64,000 nt of DNA from Parundibacterium terreum (lineage in GTDB: Bacteria > Pseudomonadota > Gammaproteobacteria > Burkholderiales > Burkholderiaceae_D), in the NCBI RefSeq assembly GCF_014636315.1, contig NZ_BMED01000009.1, forward strand, positions 1 through 64,000, read 5' to 3'. The position numbers and the translations under genes were made by a program. The notes beneath the pieces were generated by a model, which worked only from the letters and a program-made list of their open reading frames with translations, ran no database searches and was not told the DNA's origin. Position 1 is the first letter of the stretch. Each line of letters begins with the position of its first letter. This document shows, one piece after another, positions 18,654-26,378 of the stretch.

Positions 18654-18889
18654 AAACGGCAATCAAGAAACTGGCACGCGTCGCCGCGCTCTGCAGTGCA
18701 CTGACGGCTTTGTCCGGCTGCGCGTCGATCAGCACGGTACAGCCGTGGGAAAAAGGCACGCTCGCGCGGCCCGAGATGACTTTCGGCGGCGACAAGCTGG
18801 AAGCACGCTTCAACGAACACATCTATACCAGCCGGGAAGCAGCGTCGGGCGGTTCCAGCGTCGGCGGCGGCGGTTGTGGTTGCAATTGA
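18650..18889 (+). CDS. DUF4266 lipoprotein
   Basis: 79-residue lipoprotein of the DUF4266 type. The start is TTG overlapping the upstream stop by four bases, a coupled start. Lipobox ALSGC puts the lipidated Cys at 24. The conserved segment VQPWEKGTLARPEMTF follows, with HIYTSREAASGG and a Gly-rich tail ending GGGGCGCN. The family is found beside DUF3570 and ApbE genes and is uncharacterised as far as I know. The terminal Gly-Cys motif recalls the GGGGC of the JDVT tail two genes upstream but lacks a membrane helix. Confidence 0.85.
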   Translation: MKTAIKKLARVAALCSALTALSGCASISTVQPWEKGTLARPEMTFGGDKLEARFNEHIYTSREAASGGSSVGGGGCGCN

Positions 18890-18910
18890 ATACCCTGAAA
18901 ACGATCTGAC

Positions 18911-20098
18911 ATGACTATACGCAAACAATCAACTCCCGCTGCTGCAACAGCGGTTACCCCATCGTCGAGCGGCCAGCAGGCGCTCGGCGCAACGATCCTG
19001 ACTGCGGCGCTGGTACTGCCAGGCATACAAGCGGCCCATGCGGACAGTCCGCCGGAAAATGCCGTCCTCAGCCTGAAGTACCTCGATTACCGGGACAACC
19101 AGCCGGGCTTGAACCGGATTACTTCGCACTCGCCGGCAATCTCCATTATGACTCCGGTTGCCGGAGAATGGGCGATAGAGGGCACCTTGACATCGGATAA
19201 CGTATCCGGCGCATCGCCGCGCTACCATACTGCGGTTTCCGGCGCTTCGCGGATGAATGACCAGCGCACTGGCGCCGACTTTTCAGTGACCCGCTATTTC
19301 CCGCGCGGCAGCCTGACTATGGGCGCCGCCTATTCGACCGAGCACGATTACGAGTCGCGTGCGCTGTCGGTACAGGGCAATCTCTCCAGTGAAGACAAGA
19401 ACACTACCTGGTCGGTCGGCATAGGCGGCGCCCGCGACCGCATCAATCCGGTGAATTTTATCGTGACTGACGAACAAAAGAGAACCAATAATTTCCTGCT
19501 AGGCGTGACCCAGGTTTTTACGTCGCAGGACATCGGCCAATTGACTGTGACCCGCAGCCTCGGCGACGGCTATTTCTCCGACCCTTACAAGGAAGTAGAC
19601 AACCGGCCGCGGGTGCGCAACCAGACCGCGCTGCTTGCACAATGGAACCATCACTATTCCGGCAGCGACGGCACCAGCCGGCTGAGCTACCGCTATTATA
19701 CCGACAGCTATAAGATCAGGGCGCATACCTTCAGCGCCGAGTACGTGCAGCCGCTGGCGCAAGGATGGACAGTTGCGCCGGTAATCCGCCTGTACACCCA
19801 GAGCGCGGCCAGTTTTTACTTCGACCCGGTGTATGACACGCAGCTGGGTGCGCCGTTCCCGCCGGGATATGTATTTGGCTCCAATCAATACGTGTCTGCC
19901 GATCAGCGCTTGTCGGGATTCGGCGCCGTCACGCTGGGTCTCAAGCTGATCAAACAATTGACGCGCGACTGGGCGGTGGACCTCAAGCTGGAGTCCTATC
20001 AGCAGCGCGGAAGCTGGCGCCTGTTCCATCAGGGCAGCCCGGGCCTGGAGCCACTGCGCGCGCAGAGCATACAATTGGGAGTGACACGCCAGTGGTAG
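18911..20098 (+). CDS. DUF3570 outer-membrane barrel-like protein, possible flavinylation target
   Basis: 395 residues, DUF3570 family. An exported N-terminus (hydrophobic about 24-43, AAHADSPPEN) is followed by many alternating strands with aromatic ends and a final strand SIQLGVTRQW, as in outer-membrane barrels. Two SGAS motifs occur close together: DNVSGAS at residues 96-102 and AVSGAS at 108-113. The first fits the D-x-x-S/T-G-A-T/S pattern where ApbE attaches FMN. The gene ends overlapping the GTG of apbE by seven bases. Function unknown; I infer an outer-membrane partner of the DUF4266 lipoprotein. Confidence 0.85.
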   Translation: MTIRKQSTPAAATAVTPSSSGQQALGATILTAALVLPGIQAAHADSPPENAVLSLKYLDYRDNQPGLNRITSHSPAISIMTPVAGEWAIEGTLTSDNVSGASPRYHTAVSGASRMNDQRTGADFSVTRYFPRGSLTMGAAYSTEHDYESRALSVQGNLSSEDKNTTWSVGIGGARDRINPVNFIVTDEQKRTNNFLLGVTQVFTSQDIGQLTVTRSLGDGYFSDPYKEVDNRPRVRNQTALLAQWNHHYSGSDGTSRLSYRYYTDSYKIRAHTFSAEYVQPLAQGWTVAPVIRLYTQSAASFYFDPVYDTQLGAPFPPGYVFGSNQYVSADQRLSGFGAVTLGLKLIKQLTRDWAVDLKLESYQQRGSWRLFHQGSPGLEPLRAQSIQLGVTRQW

Positions 20099-20988
20099 AG
20101 CCGGTTTTCCGCATTGCGTTCGAAGCGATGGCAAGCCGCTGCGAAATCAGGCTGGCCGCTCCGGATGAAACCGCCGCCGGCCGCCTGGCGCAAGCGGCGG
20201 TGGATGAGGTGCGGCGCATCGAACACAAGTACTCCCGCTATCGCCCCGACAGTATCGTTTCCCGCATCAATGCCGCGGCCGGCAAGGAAGCTGTAGAGTG
20301 CGACGAGGAAACTTCGGCACTGCTGGCTTATGCGGATTGCATGTATAAGGCCAGCCACGGCCTATTCGACATCACCTCCGGAGTACTACGCCGCGCGTGG
20401 AATTTTCGCGCCGCAGCGCTGCCTGAACCGGAGAAGCTTGCTCCGCTGCTTGATTTGATAGGCTGGGCCAAGGTGCATCGCGACCTGCGCAGAATTTGTT
20501 TGCCGCGGGCCGGGATGGAGCTGGATTTCGGTGGCTTCGGCAAGGAGTATGCAGCTGACAGGGCGGCGGCGGTGCTGGAGGAGCAGGGCGTGCAGTTCGG
20601 CTATGCCAACCTGGGCGGCGACATCCGCGTGATCGGACCGCAGCCGGACGGACAGGCATGGGACATCGGCATTCAGGATCCGCGCCATGCTGACAGGATT
20701 ATCGCCACTATCCCTGTCAGCCGCGGCGCACTGGCGACCAGCGGTGATTACGAGCGTTTTTTCGAATTGGATGGGCGCAGATACTGCCATATCCTTAATC
20801 CGCGCTGCGGCATGCCGGTTTCTCACTGGCGCTCGGTCAGCGTGCTGGGGCCGCTGGCCATAGCCGCCGGCAGTTGCTCGACCATCGCGATGCTAAAACA
20901 GAAGGACGCGCTGGTTTTCCTGGACAGTTCTGGTATGAGCTATCTGGCGATAGACCAGCAGGGGAACTTGTTGAAAAAAAATGCCTGA
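20092..20988 (+). CDS. apbE: FAD:protein FMN transferase (ApbE family)
   Basis: Periplasmic-type enzyme that transfers FMN from FAD to Ser/Thr of target proteins, 298 residues. Visible motifs: MASRCEIRL near the start, the R-x-E-x-K-Y-S-R-Y helix, LDFGGFGKEYAADRAA, ANLGGDIRVIG, and SGDYERFFELDGRRYCHILNP. The GTG start overlaps the DUF3570 stop, so the pair is translationally coupled. No obvious signal peptide is seen at the N-terminus, so export or location is unsettled. The only candidate acceptor in the cluster is the DUF3570 protein. Confidence 0.93.
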   Translation: MVEPVFRIAFEAMASRCEIRLAAPDETAAGRLAQAAVDEVRRIEHKYSRYRPDSIVSRINAAAGKEAVECDEETSALLAYADCMYKASHGLFDITSGVLRRAWNFRAAALPEPEKLAPLLDLIGWAKVHRDLRRICLPRAGMELDFGGFGKEYAADRAAAVLEEQGVQFGYANLGGDIRVIGPQPDGQAWDIGIQDPRHADRIIATIPVSRGALATSGDYERFFELDGRRYCHILNPRCGMPVSHWRSVSVLGPLAIAAGSCSTIAMLKQKDALVFLDSSGMSYLAIDQQGNLLKKNA

Positions 20989-21037
20989 AAACTAGGACCT
21001 GTTTATTTTAAAAAATTTAGAGAATGCGGAGAGCTTG

Positions 21038-22906
21038 ATGAAATACGGGTGCATACATCGATGGAAAGGTTCACTCATCGCTTTTTTCGCGTTGGTGCTT
21101 ATTGGCGGCGCTGCGTTGGCCGACGACTTTCTGGAGCCGGATCAGGCATTCCAGCTGCAGAGCGAGTTGAAGGACGCGAAGACCTTGATGATATCCTGGT
21201 CCATCGCTCCAGGTTATCACCTCTATCGCGAGCGGCTGACCTTCAAGGCTGCAGGGGAGGATGTGGTGCTGGGTGAGCCCAAGCTGCCAGCGGGGATACG
21301 CAAATTCGACACCAATTTCAACCGCGAGCTAGAAACCTATGAAAACCGGCTGGTGGTTAAGCTGCCGATCACGCAAGCTGGCAATGCCGGCAATGCCGGC
21401 CATACGTTCACGCTGAAAGTGGGTTATCAGGGATGCGCCGATGCGGGCTTATGCTACTCGCCGGCAGAGCAGACCTATTTGGTCGACCCTGCTAAGCCGG
21501 GACCGTTGGCCGCGGCGTCGGATATGCCGGCCGGCGTGCCGGCAGCATTCGCAGCACCGGCGGCAACGACGGCACCCATAGCGCCGCCGGCAGAAGACGA
21601 CAGCTCGCTGGCACAGCGCACCTTGCAAAGCGGCAGCGTTTGGCGCATTGGCCTTGCCTTCCTGCTATTCGGCCTACTGCTGTCCTTTACGCCCTGCGTG
21701 TTGCCTATGGTGCCCATCTTGTCTTCCATCATTGTCGGCGAGGGCACGGTATCGCGCGGGCGTGGATTGATGCTTGCGTTGGCCTACTGCCTCGGTATGG
21801 CATTGGTGTACACGTCGCTGGGCGTGGCCGCCGGCCTTGCGGGAGAAGGCCTGGCCGGTGCTCTGCAAAAACCCTGGGTGTTGCTGACATTCGGCGCCCT
21901 GCTGGTGGGGCTGGCTTTGTCCATGTTCGACGTATACCAGTTGCAGATGCCCAGCGCGCTGCAAAGCCGCCTGAGCACCACCAGCGGAGGATTACGTGGC
22001 GGCCGCTTCATCGGAGTGTTTGTGATGGGGGCATTGTCGGCGCTGATAGTCGGTCCCTGCGTCGCCGGGCCTTTGGCCGGCGCTTTGCTGTACATTAGCC
22101 AGACGCGCAATGTATGGACCGGTGGCTGGGCCCTATTCTCTATGGCAGTCGGCATGAGCGTACCCTTGCTGCTAACCGGGATATCGGCCGGCAGCCTTTT
22201 GCCGCGCGCCGGCGCCTGGATGAACCACGTGAAAAAGGTATTCGGGCTGCTGCTGATCGCGGTGGCGATCTGGATGGTGTCGCCGGTATTCCCGGTCGGC
22301 GTGATGATGGCAATCTGGGGCAGCTTTGCGATTCTGTGCGCGGTGTTCCTGCATGTGTTTGAGCCGTTGCCGGCGAACACCGGGCTACGCACCTATTTAG
22401 GCAAGACCCTGGGACTGGTGTTCCTGGTCTGTGGCCTGTTTGAACTGATCGGTGCAGCCAGTTCCGGCAGCGACATATTGCAGCCGCTGACGCACCTGCG
22501 GGTTGCCGTCGCAGATCCAGCCGGTCCGGGCAATTCGGCGACCGGCCGCGTTGAAGTCAGGTTTACTCGCATACGCAGCGTGGCCGAGCTAGAGCAGACT
22601 CTGGCGACAGCTGGCACGCCGGTAATGCTGGACTTCTATGCCGACTGGTGCGTGTCCTGCAAGGAGATGGAACGCTATACTTTTTCCGAAACGAAAGTCA
22701 GTGACAAATTGAAGGGGTTACGGCTGCTGCAGGTAGACGTTACCGCAAACAGCGCCGAGGATAAGGCGCTCATGAAAAAATTTAACCTGTTCGGTCCACC
22801 CGGGATAATTTTATTCAATGCATCAGGTGCAGAGATACCACAAAGCCGCATCATCGGTTTTCTGAACCCCGAAAGTTTTATCGACCATTTGTCGCGGCAC
22901 TTGTAA
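21038..22906 (+). CDS. dsbD: Protein-disulfide reductase DsbD
   Basis: Inner-membrane electron carrier moving thiol electrons from cytoplasmic thioredoxin to the periplasm, 622 residues from the ATG at 21038. Three parts: signal peptide plus N-terminal immunoglobulin-like domain with CADAGLC; eight-helix membrane domain with FTPCVLPMVPI and GPCVAGPLAG carrying the redox cysteines; and C-terminal thioredoxin domain DFYADWCVSCKEME. All three Cys pairs are present, so it looks fully functional. It lies about 50 bases after apbE and closes the cluster, suggesting it supplies reductant to the TlpA-like protein. Confidence 0.95.
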   Translation: MKYGCIHRWKGSLIAFFALVLIGGAALADDFLEPDQAFQLQSELKDAKTLMISWSIAPGYHLYRERLTFKAAGEDVVLGEPKLPAGIRKFDTNFNRELETYENRLVVKLPITQAGNAGNAGHTFTLKVGYQGCADAGLCYSPAEQTYLVDPAKPGPLAAASDMPAGVPAAFAAPAATTAPIAPPAEDDSSLAQRTLQSGSVWRIGLAFLLFGLLLSFTPCVLPMVPILSSIIVGEGTVSRGRGLMLALAYCLGMALVYTSLGVAAGLAGEGLAGALQKPWVLLTFGALLVGLALSMFDVYQLQMPSALQSRLSTTSGGLRGGRFIGVFVMGALSALIVGPCVAGPLAGALLYISQTRNVWTGGWALFSMAVGMSVPLLLTGISAGSLLPRAGAWMNHVKKVFGLLLIAVAIWMVSPVFPVGVMMAIWGSFAILCAVFLHVFEPLPANTGLRTYLGKTLGLVFLVCGLFELIGAASSGSDILQPLTHLRVAVADPAGPGNSATGRVEVRFTRIRSVAELEQTLATAGTPVMLDFYADWCVSCKEMERYTFSETKVSDKLKGLRLLQVDVTANSAEDKALMKKFNLFGPPGIILFNASGAEIPQSRIIGFLNPESFIDHLSRHL

Positions 22907-23355
22907 CCTTAACGCACACAAAAATGATGAGTCAATCGACATCTGCACCTTCGGCAAACTATCTTGCTTTACACGAAATAACCGCCTGCCCAGAAAACTC
23001 AGATAGTGGCGTCCGTATTTCTGGAGTCATGTAACGGCGCGTCGTTTGTAAGGGAAAAAGCGGGTTTCAACGAGCGCTGTTGTAGGACACGGTGGTCCAG
23101 CATGTCGCGATGATCGCGGCACTAGCATTCCTGCGTATTGCCTCTGCCATTTGGGGTATTCACCCGAAACGATTCCCGATAGAAAATAGGGCCTCTAAGA
23201 CAATTGCAGCCAACCGATAATTGGGATTCTGAATGATTTTAAAATCCCCGACGTTGGGCAAACAGATGGCAATCGAGAGAACGCCACCGGACATCTTTGA
23301 TTTCCATTTTTAAGCGGAAGCCGAATATTGTCGGCAAGGGTAAAGGGGATATAAA
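22907..23355. other. dsbD-enoyl-CoA hydratase spacer
   Basis: 450 bases with no gene, repeat or clear terminator seen. AAAGGGGAT near 23341-23349 is the ribosome site of the next gene. Confidence 0.5.
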
Positions 23356-24114
23356 ATGAGTGACATCAAGACTGAACGTTCTGGCAGCATCTTACATATT
23401 CAATTCAATCGTCCAACCAAGAAAAATGCGATGACTTCCGCCATGTACGTGACATTGGCCGATTTACTCGACAATGCAGCAAAGGATGATCAGGTACGTG
23501 TCGTGCTGTGGCATGGTGCCGGTGACTCATTTTGTGCAGGGAACGATTTGGAGGATTTTATGAAAAATCCTCCAGGGCCACACGAAAGTCCGCAGTCAAA
23601 ATTAATCATGGCATTGATTAACTTTGATAAACCGTTGGTCGCCGCAGTACATGGTGCCGCAATAGGCGGCGGAACAACTATGTTGACACATTGTGACTTC
23701 GTCTACGCTGGGCAAAGTGCTAAGTTCCAGCTACCCTTCATTAATTTGGGTCTAATACCAGAGTTTGGTGCAACTTTTTCTCTTCCAGAACGCTTTGGAT
23801 ATATCCGCGCTGCTGAGTTGATTATGCTGGGTCAGCCATTCGATGCCTCTCATGCAGAGGCATTAGGATTGGTTAGTAAGGTTGTGCCGGATCAGGAACT
23901 GCTCGTGACAGCGACCGAGATGGCACAGAAGCTCGCTGAAAAACCAACCCGCGCTTTGCAGGCGTGCAAGAAGCTAATGAAGCGCTCCACGCGTGAACAA
24001 TTAGAAACAGCTGTAAAGCTAGAAAATGAAGAGTTCGCTTTGCGAGTACGTTCCGCAGATGCCAAGGAAGCGATGACGGCCTTCTTTGAAAAACGCCCTC
24101 CCAAATGGAACTGA
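23356..24114 (+). CDS. Enoyl-CoA hydratase/isomerase family protein
   Basis: 252-residue crotonase-fold protein acting on acyl-CoA thioesters. The oxyanion-hole segments FCAGNDLEDF and HGAAIGGGTTM are intact, and a carboxylate sits at the expected place in LGLIPEFGAT. The single Glu pattern with EFGAT suits the hydratase/isomerase groups. It stands alone between dsbD and a sensor kinase, so the pathway is not shown. A strong terminator follows. Confidence 0.88.
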   Translation: MSDIKTERSGSILHIQFNRPTKKNAMTSAMYVTLADLLDNAAKDDQVRVVLWHGAGDSFCAGNDLEDFMKNPPGPHESPQSKLIMALINFDKPLVAAVHGAAIGGGTTMLTHCDFVYAGQSAKFQLPFINLGLIPEFGATFSLPERFGYIRAAELIMLGQPFDASHAEALGLVSKVVPDQELLVTATEMAQKLAEKPTRALQACKKLMKRSTREQLETAVKLENEEFALRVRSADAKEAMTAFFEKRPPKWN

Positions 24115-24142
24115 AGCACACTTAGCTGTCTCAATAAAATAA

Positions 24143-24166
24143 AAAATCGCTCAACCGAGCGATTTT
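24143..24166. terminator. Bidirectional rho-independent terminator
   Basis: Hairpin AAAATCGCTC / GAGCGATTTT with a four-base AACC loop, A-rich on the left and T-rich on the right. It lies between the convergent enoyl-CoA hydratase and histidine kinase genes and can serve both. Confidence 0.9.
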
Positions 24167-24209
24167 TCATTTTCTAAAACACAAAGGTACGCATTGCATT
24201 TTAGCGCTC

Positions 24210-25019
24210 CTACTCACGACTTTTCACTGGCAGAGCTAGGGTCAGACCGGCCCCGCCGAGTAAGCTACTACAAGCAAAGAAACGCCCACCAGACATTGTC
24301 AATATGGATTGACATATTGCTAGTCCCAGGCCGGTGCCGGAAATGCCAGATGTTGAGGTGCCTCGCTGAAAGGCTTTAAAATGCTGGCCCATCAAACCAT
24401 CAGGTAAACCTGGACCGTCGTCTTGCACTACTACACGAGCCTCCTTGACGTCAAAGGTAGCTACGAGAGAGATGTGTGAACCAGATGGAGTGTATTTCGC
24501 TGCATTTTCTAACAGATTGATTAGCACTCTTTCGATCAAGATGGCATCAAACCGCAGAAGCGGGTAACCATCTGCGATGGCAACAGTCACCCGATGTCTA
24601 TCTAAGTATTTTGCGCAGATCCGCAAAGCACTGCCGATCACCTCTTCCATCGACTGCCATTCTTGTTTTAAGGGGTAGTCCGTGTGGGTAATACGCAATA
24701 AATCAAGCAGGCTATTAAGTAGTGTGTTTGTTCGCAGCGCTTCCGTTTGGAGCCGCGTCAGAATATCTGCCTGCACGGGCGAAAGTATGGGTGACGAGTC
24801 GCTCAAAGTTTTTACCAAAGCACAAATTATCGTGAGCGGCCCGCGCACGTCATGTGCGATGCTTGCCAAGAGGTTCATATTCAATTCAAGAGTATCTGCT
24901 CCCGCAACTCCGTTCTTGTCGCTGAGGACGGATCCGCTGGTTTTGATCAACGCCTCTTGCAAGGGAATTTGCTTGCAGGCTCTGTCGAACGCAGGATGTT
25001 TGTGGCGCTCCAAATGCAT
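24210..25019 (-). CDS. Orphan histidine kinase with KdpD-like core, no sensor domain
   Basis: 269 residues consisting only of HisKA and HATPase_c. The H box LLASIAHDVRGPLTII, LLNSLLDLLRITHTD, LKQEWQSMEEVIGSAL, RVLINLLENAAKYTPSGS and SGTGLGLAICQSI closely resemble the C-terminal kinase core of KdpD. The KdpD Usp-like domain and four-helix DUF4118 region are missing, and the about 45 residues before the H box are not similar to them. All ATP-binding motifs are intact. No response regulator is adjacent. It is either a stand-alone cytoplasmic kinase or the surviving 3' part of a kdpD gene. Confidence 0.8.
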   Translation of the reverse strand: MHLERHKHPAFDRACKQIPLQEALIKTSGSVLSDKNGVAGADTLELNMNLLASIAHDVRGPLTIICALVKTLSDSSPILSPVQADILTRLQTEALRTNTLLNSLLDLLRITHTDYPLKQEWQSMEEVIGSALRICAKYLDRHRVTVAIADGYPLLRFDAILIERVLINLLENAAKYTPSGSHISLVATFDVKEARVVVQDDGPGLPDGLMGQHFKAFQRGTSTSGISGTGLGLAICQSILTMSGGRFFACSSLLGGAGLTLALPVKSRE

Positions 25020-25777
25020 TCAGTGACCTCACAATTTTGCTAAATTTCGATTGAAAAATCTTTGACTTAGCTCAGATCGTAGAAAAATAAAGAAATGTAA
25101 GGCGAATCTATGGCGCTGCCAGATGACTTACCGTAGGTTCATAGCGCTCATATTAAATGTGAGCACTCAATTTTTGAATAGGCTAAAAGTGGTAGAAAAC
25201 ATATCCTGAAAAGTCTATCCATTGACCGTTCTATGCGAAGTCGCAAAGTGCGACAGAAGGTGAGACTGCTGCCATGGAAAGTGAGATTTCTGCCACAGGA
25301 GTTGAGATTGTTTTTTTTGGGCTGTAGGTATTAAATATGAGCGGTTTTGATTTAATGTCACGACATGTAGCGGGAATCATCAATTAAATTTAAGATCGGT
25401 AGCGGTTTTTTGCGGGAGTCTCGAAAGAGCCTCGGCATCAATGCATAAGCCAGTCCAAGTTTTTGTCTGCCCCCTCAGTGGGTCAGATTTCGCTGCAAAT
25501 CAACAGATTGGGCAAACGATCACATCTTCTGGAGGGTTTTCGAGCCGTTCAATCGGATGAATTTAACTTAGGGAATCAGCCGATGATTGACCGCTTAGTC
25601 CGGCGCGCCGCAAAGCCAGCGCCCCAAGCGTTGGTGGCGACTTGGAGTCCCAATCCGGCCACCGGGAAGTGCCCACACAATTTTTTCTTTTGACCGAAAC
25701 TTTTTTGCCACGAACAGCGAACTGCCAGATATAGCGATCATTAGATCGTCAATCCCCCCTTTCAAATGGAGTTCCTC
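25020..25777. other. Non-coding region upstream of peroxiredoxin
   Basis: 750 bases with no supported gene. A 76-codon plus frame at 25463-25693 has no family features. A short tandem-like repeat lies at 25258-25318. The peroxiredoxin promoter should lie in the last about 100 bases; I cannot fix an ECF-type motif with confidence. Confidence 0.45.
25258..25318. repeat. Three imperfect 21-bp direct repeats
   Basis: Units begin at 25258, 25279 and 25300, sharing the core GTGAGA(C/T)T-(T/G)-CTGCCA in the first two and TTGAGATTG in the third. Multiple about 20-bp repeats of this sort occur at ends of some insertion sequences such as the IS21 family; no transposase is present, so a solo end is only a suggestion. 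Confidence 0.4.
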
Positions 25778-26338
25778 ATGACCCGGCTCGCGATATATCT
25801 GGCAAAAGCAGCAACATTAACCGTCCTGGCGGCGTCCGCCTCCTATGCTTTGGCGGCCTTGCCCGAAGGCGCGAAGGCCCCCGATTTCCGCTTGGATGCA
25901 GCGCTTGCAGGTAAACCGATGACGTTTTCGCTGGCGAAAGCCTTGCACAAAGGTCCGGTCGTGCTGTATTTCTTTCCTGCCGCGTTCACCCAGGGCTGCA
26001 CGGTGGAGGCACATGAATTCGCTGAAGCGACGGACGAATTCCAGAAGATGAACGCCACAGTGATTGGTGTCACTGCGGGCAATGCGGACCGGGTCGCAGA
26101 GTTCTCGAAACTCGAATGCCGTGACAAGTTTGCGGTGGCGGCGGATCCAGGAGCAAAGATCGCCGCAGAGTATCAGACCCAATTCCACACCAAAGACGGA
26201 AAAGCGCTCTCTGAGCGCACCTCGTTCGTCATCGCGCCGGATGGCAAGATTCTGCTCAGCTACACCGACCCTAACCCGGAATTGCATATCCAAAAAGCCA
26301 TGAGCGCGGTCAAAGCATGGCACGAGACGAACAAATGA
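25778..26338 (+). CDS. Exported peroxiredoxin (AhpC/TSA-BCP type)
   Basis: Periplasmic thiol peroxidase, 186 residues from the ATG at 25778 preceded by GGAG at a 6-base distance (a frame from 25766 adds four residues). A signal peptide runs to about residue 27 (SYALAALPEG). The active site P-A-A-F-T-Q-G-C has the P-x3-T-x2-C form, peroxidatic Cys74. A second Cys in KLECRDKF may resolve it. It is followed 40 bases later by a DsbD-like gene and an ECF sigma/anti-sigma pair, suggesting a redox-stress unit in which the membrane protein recycles the peroxiredoxin. Confidence 0.9.
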   Translation: MTRLAIYLAKAATLTVLAASASYALAALPEGAKAPDFRLDAALAGKPMTFSLAKALHKGPVVLYFFPAAFTQGCTVEAHEFAEATDEFQKMNATVIGVTAGNADRVAEFSKLECRDKFAVAADPGAKIAAEYQTQFHTKDGKALSERTSFVIAPDGKILLSYTDPNPELHIQKAMSAVKAWHETNK

Positions 26339-26378
26339 CAGCGCTCCCGATGTTGTTGAGCCAGACATGGAGCCAGTG

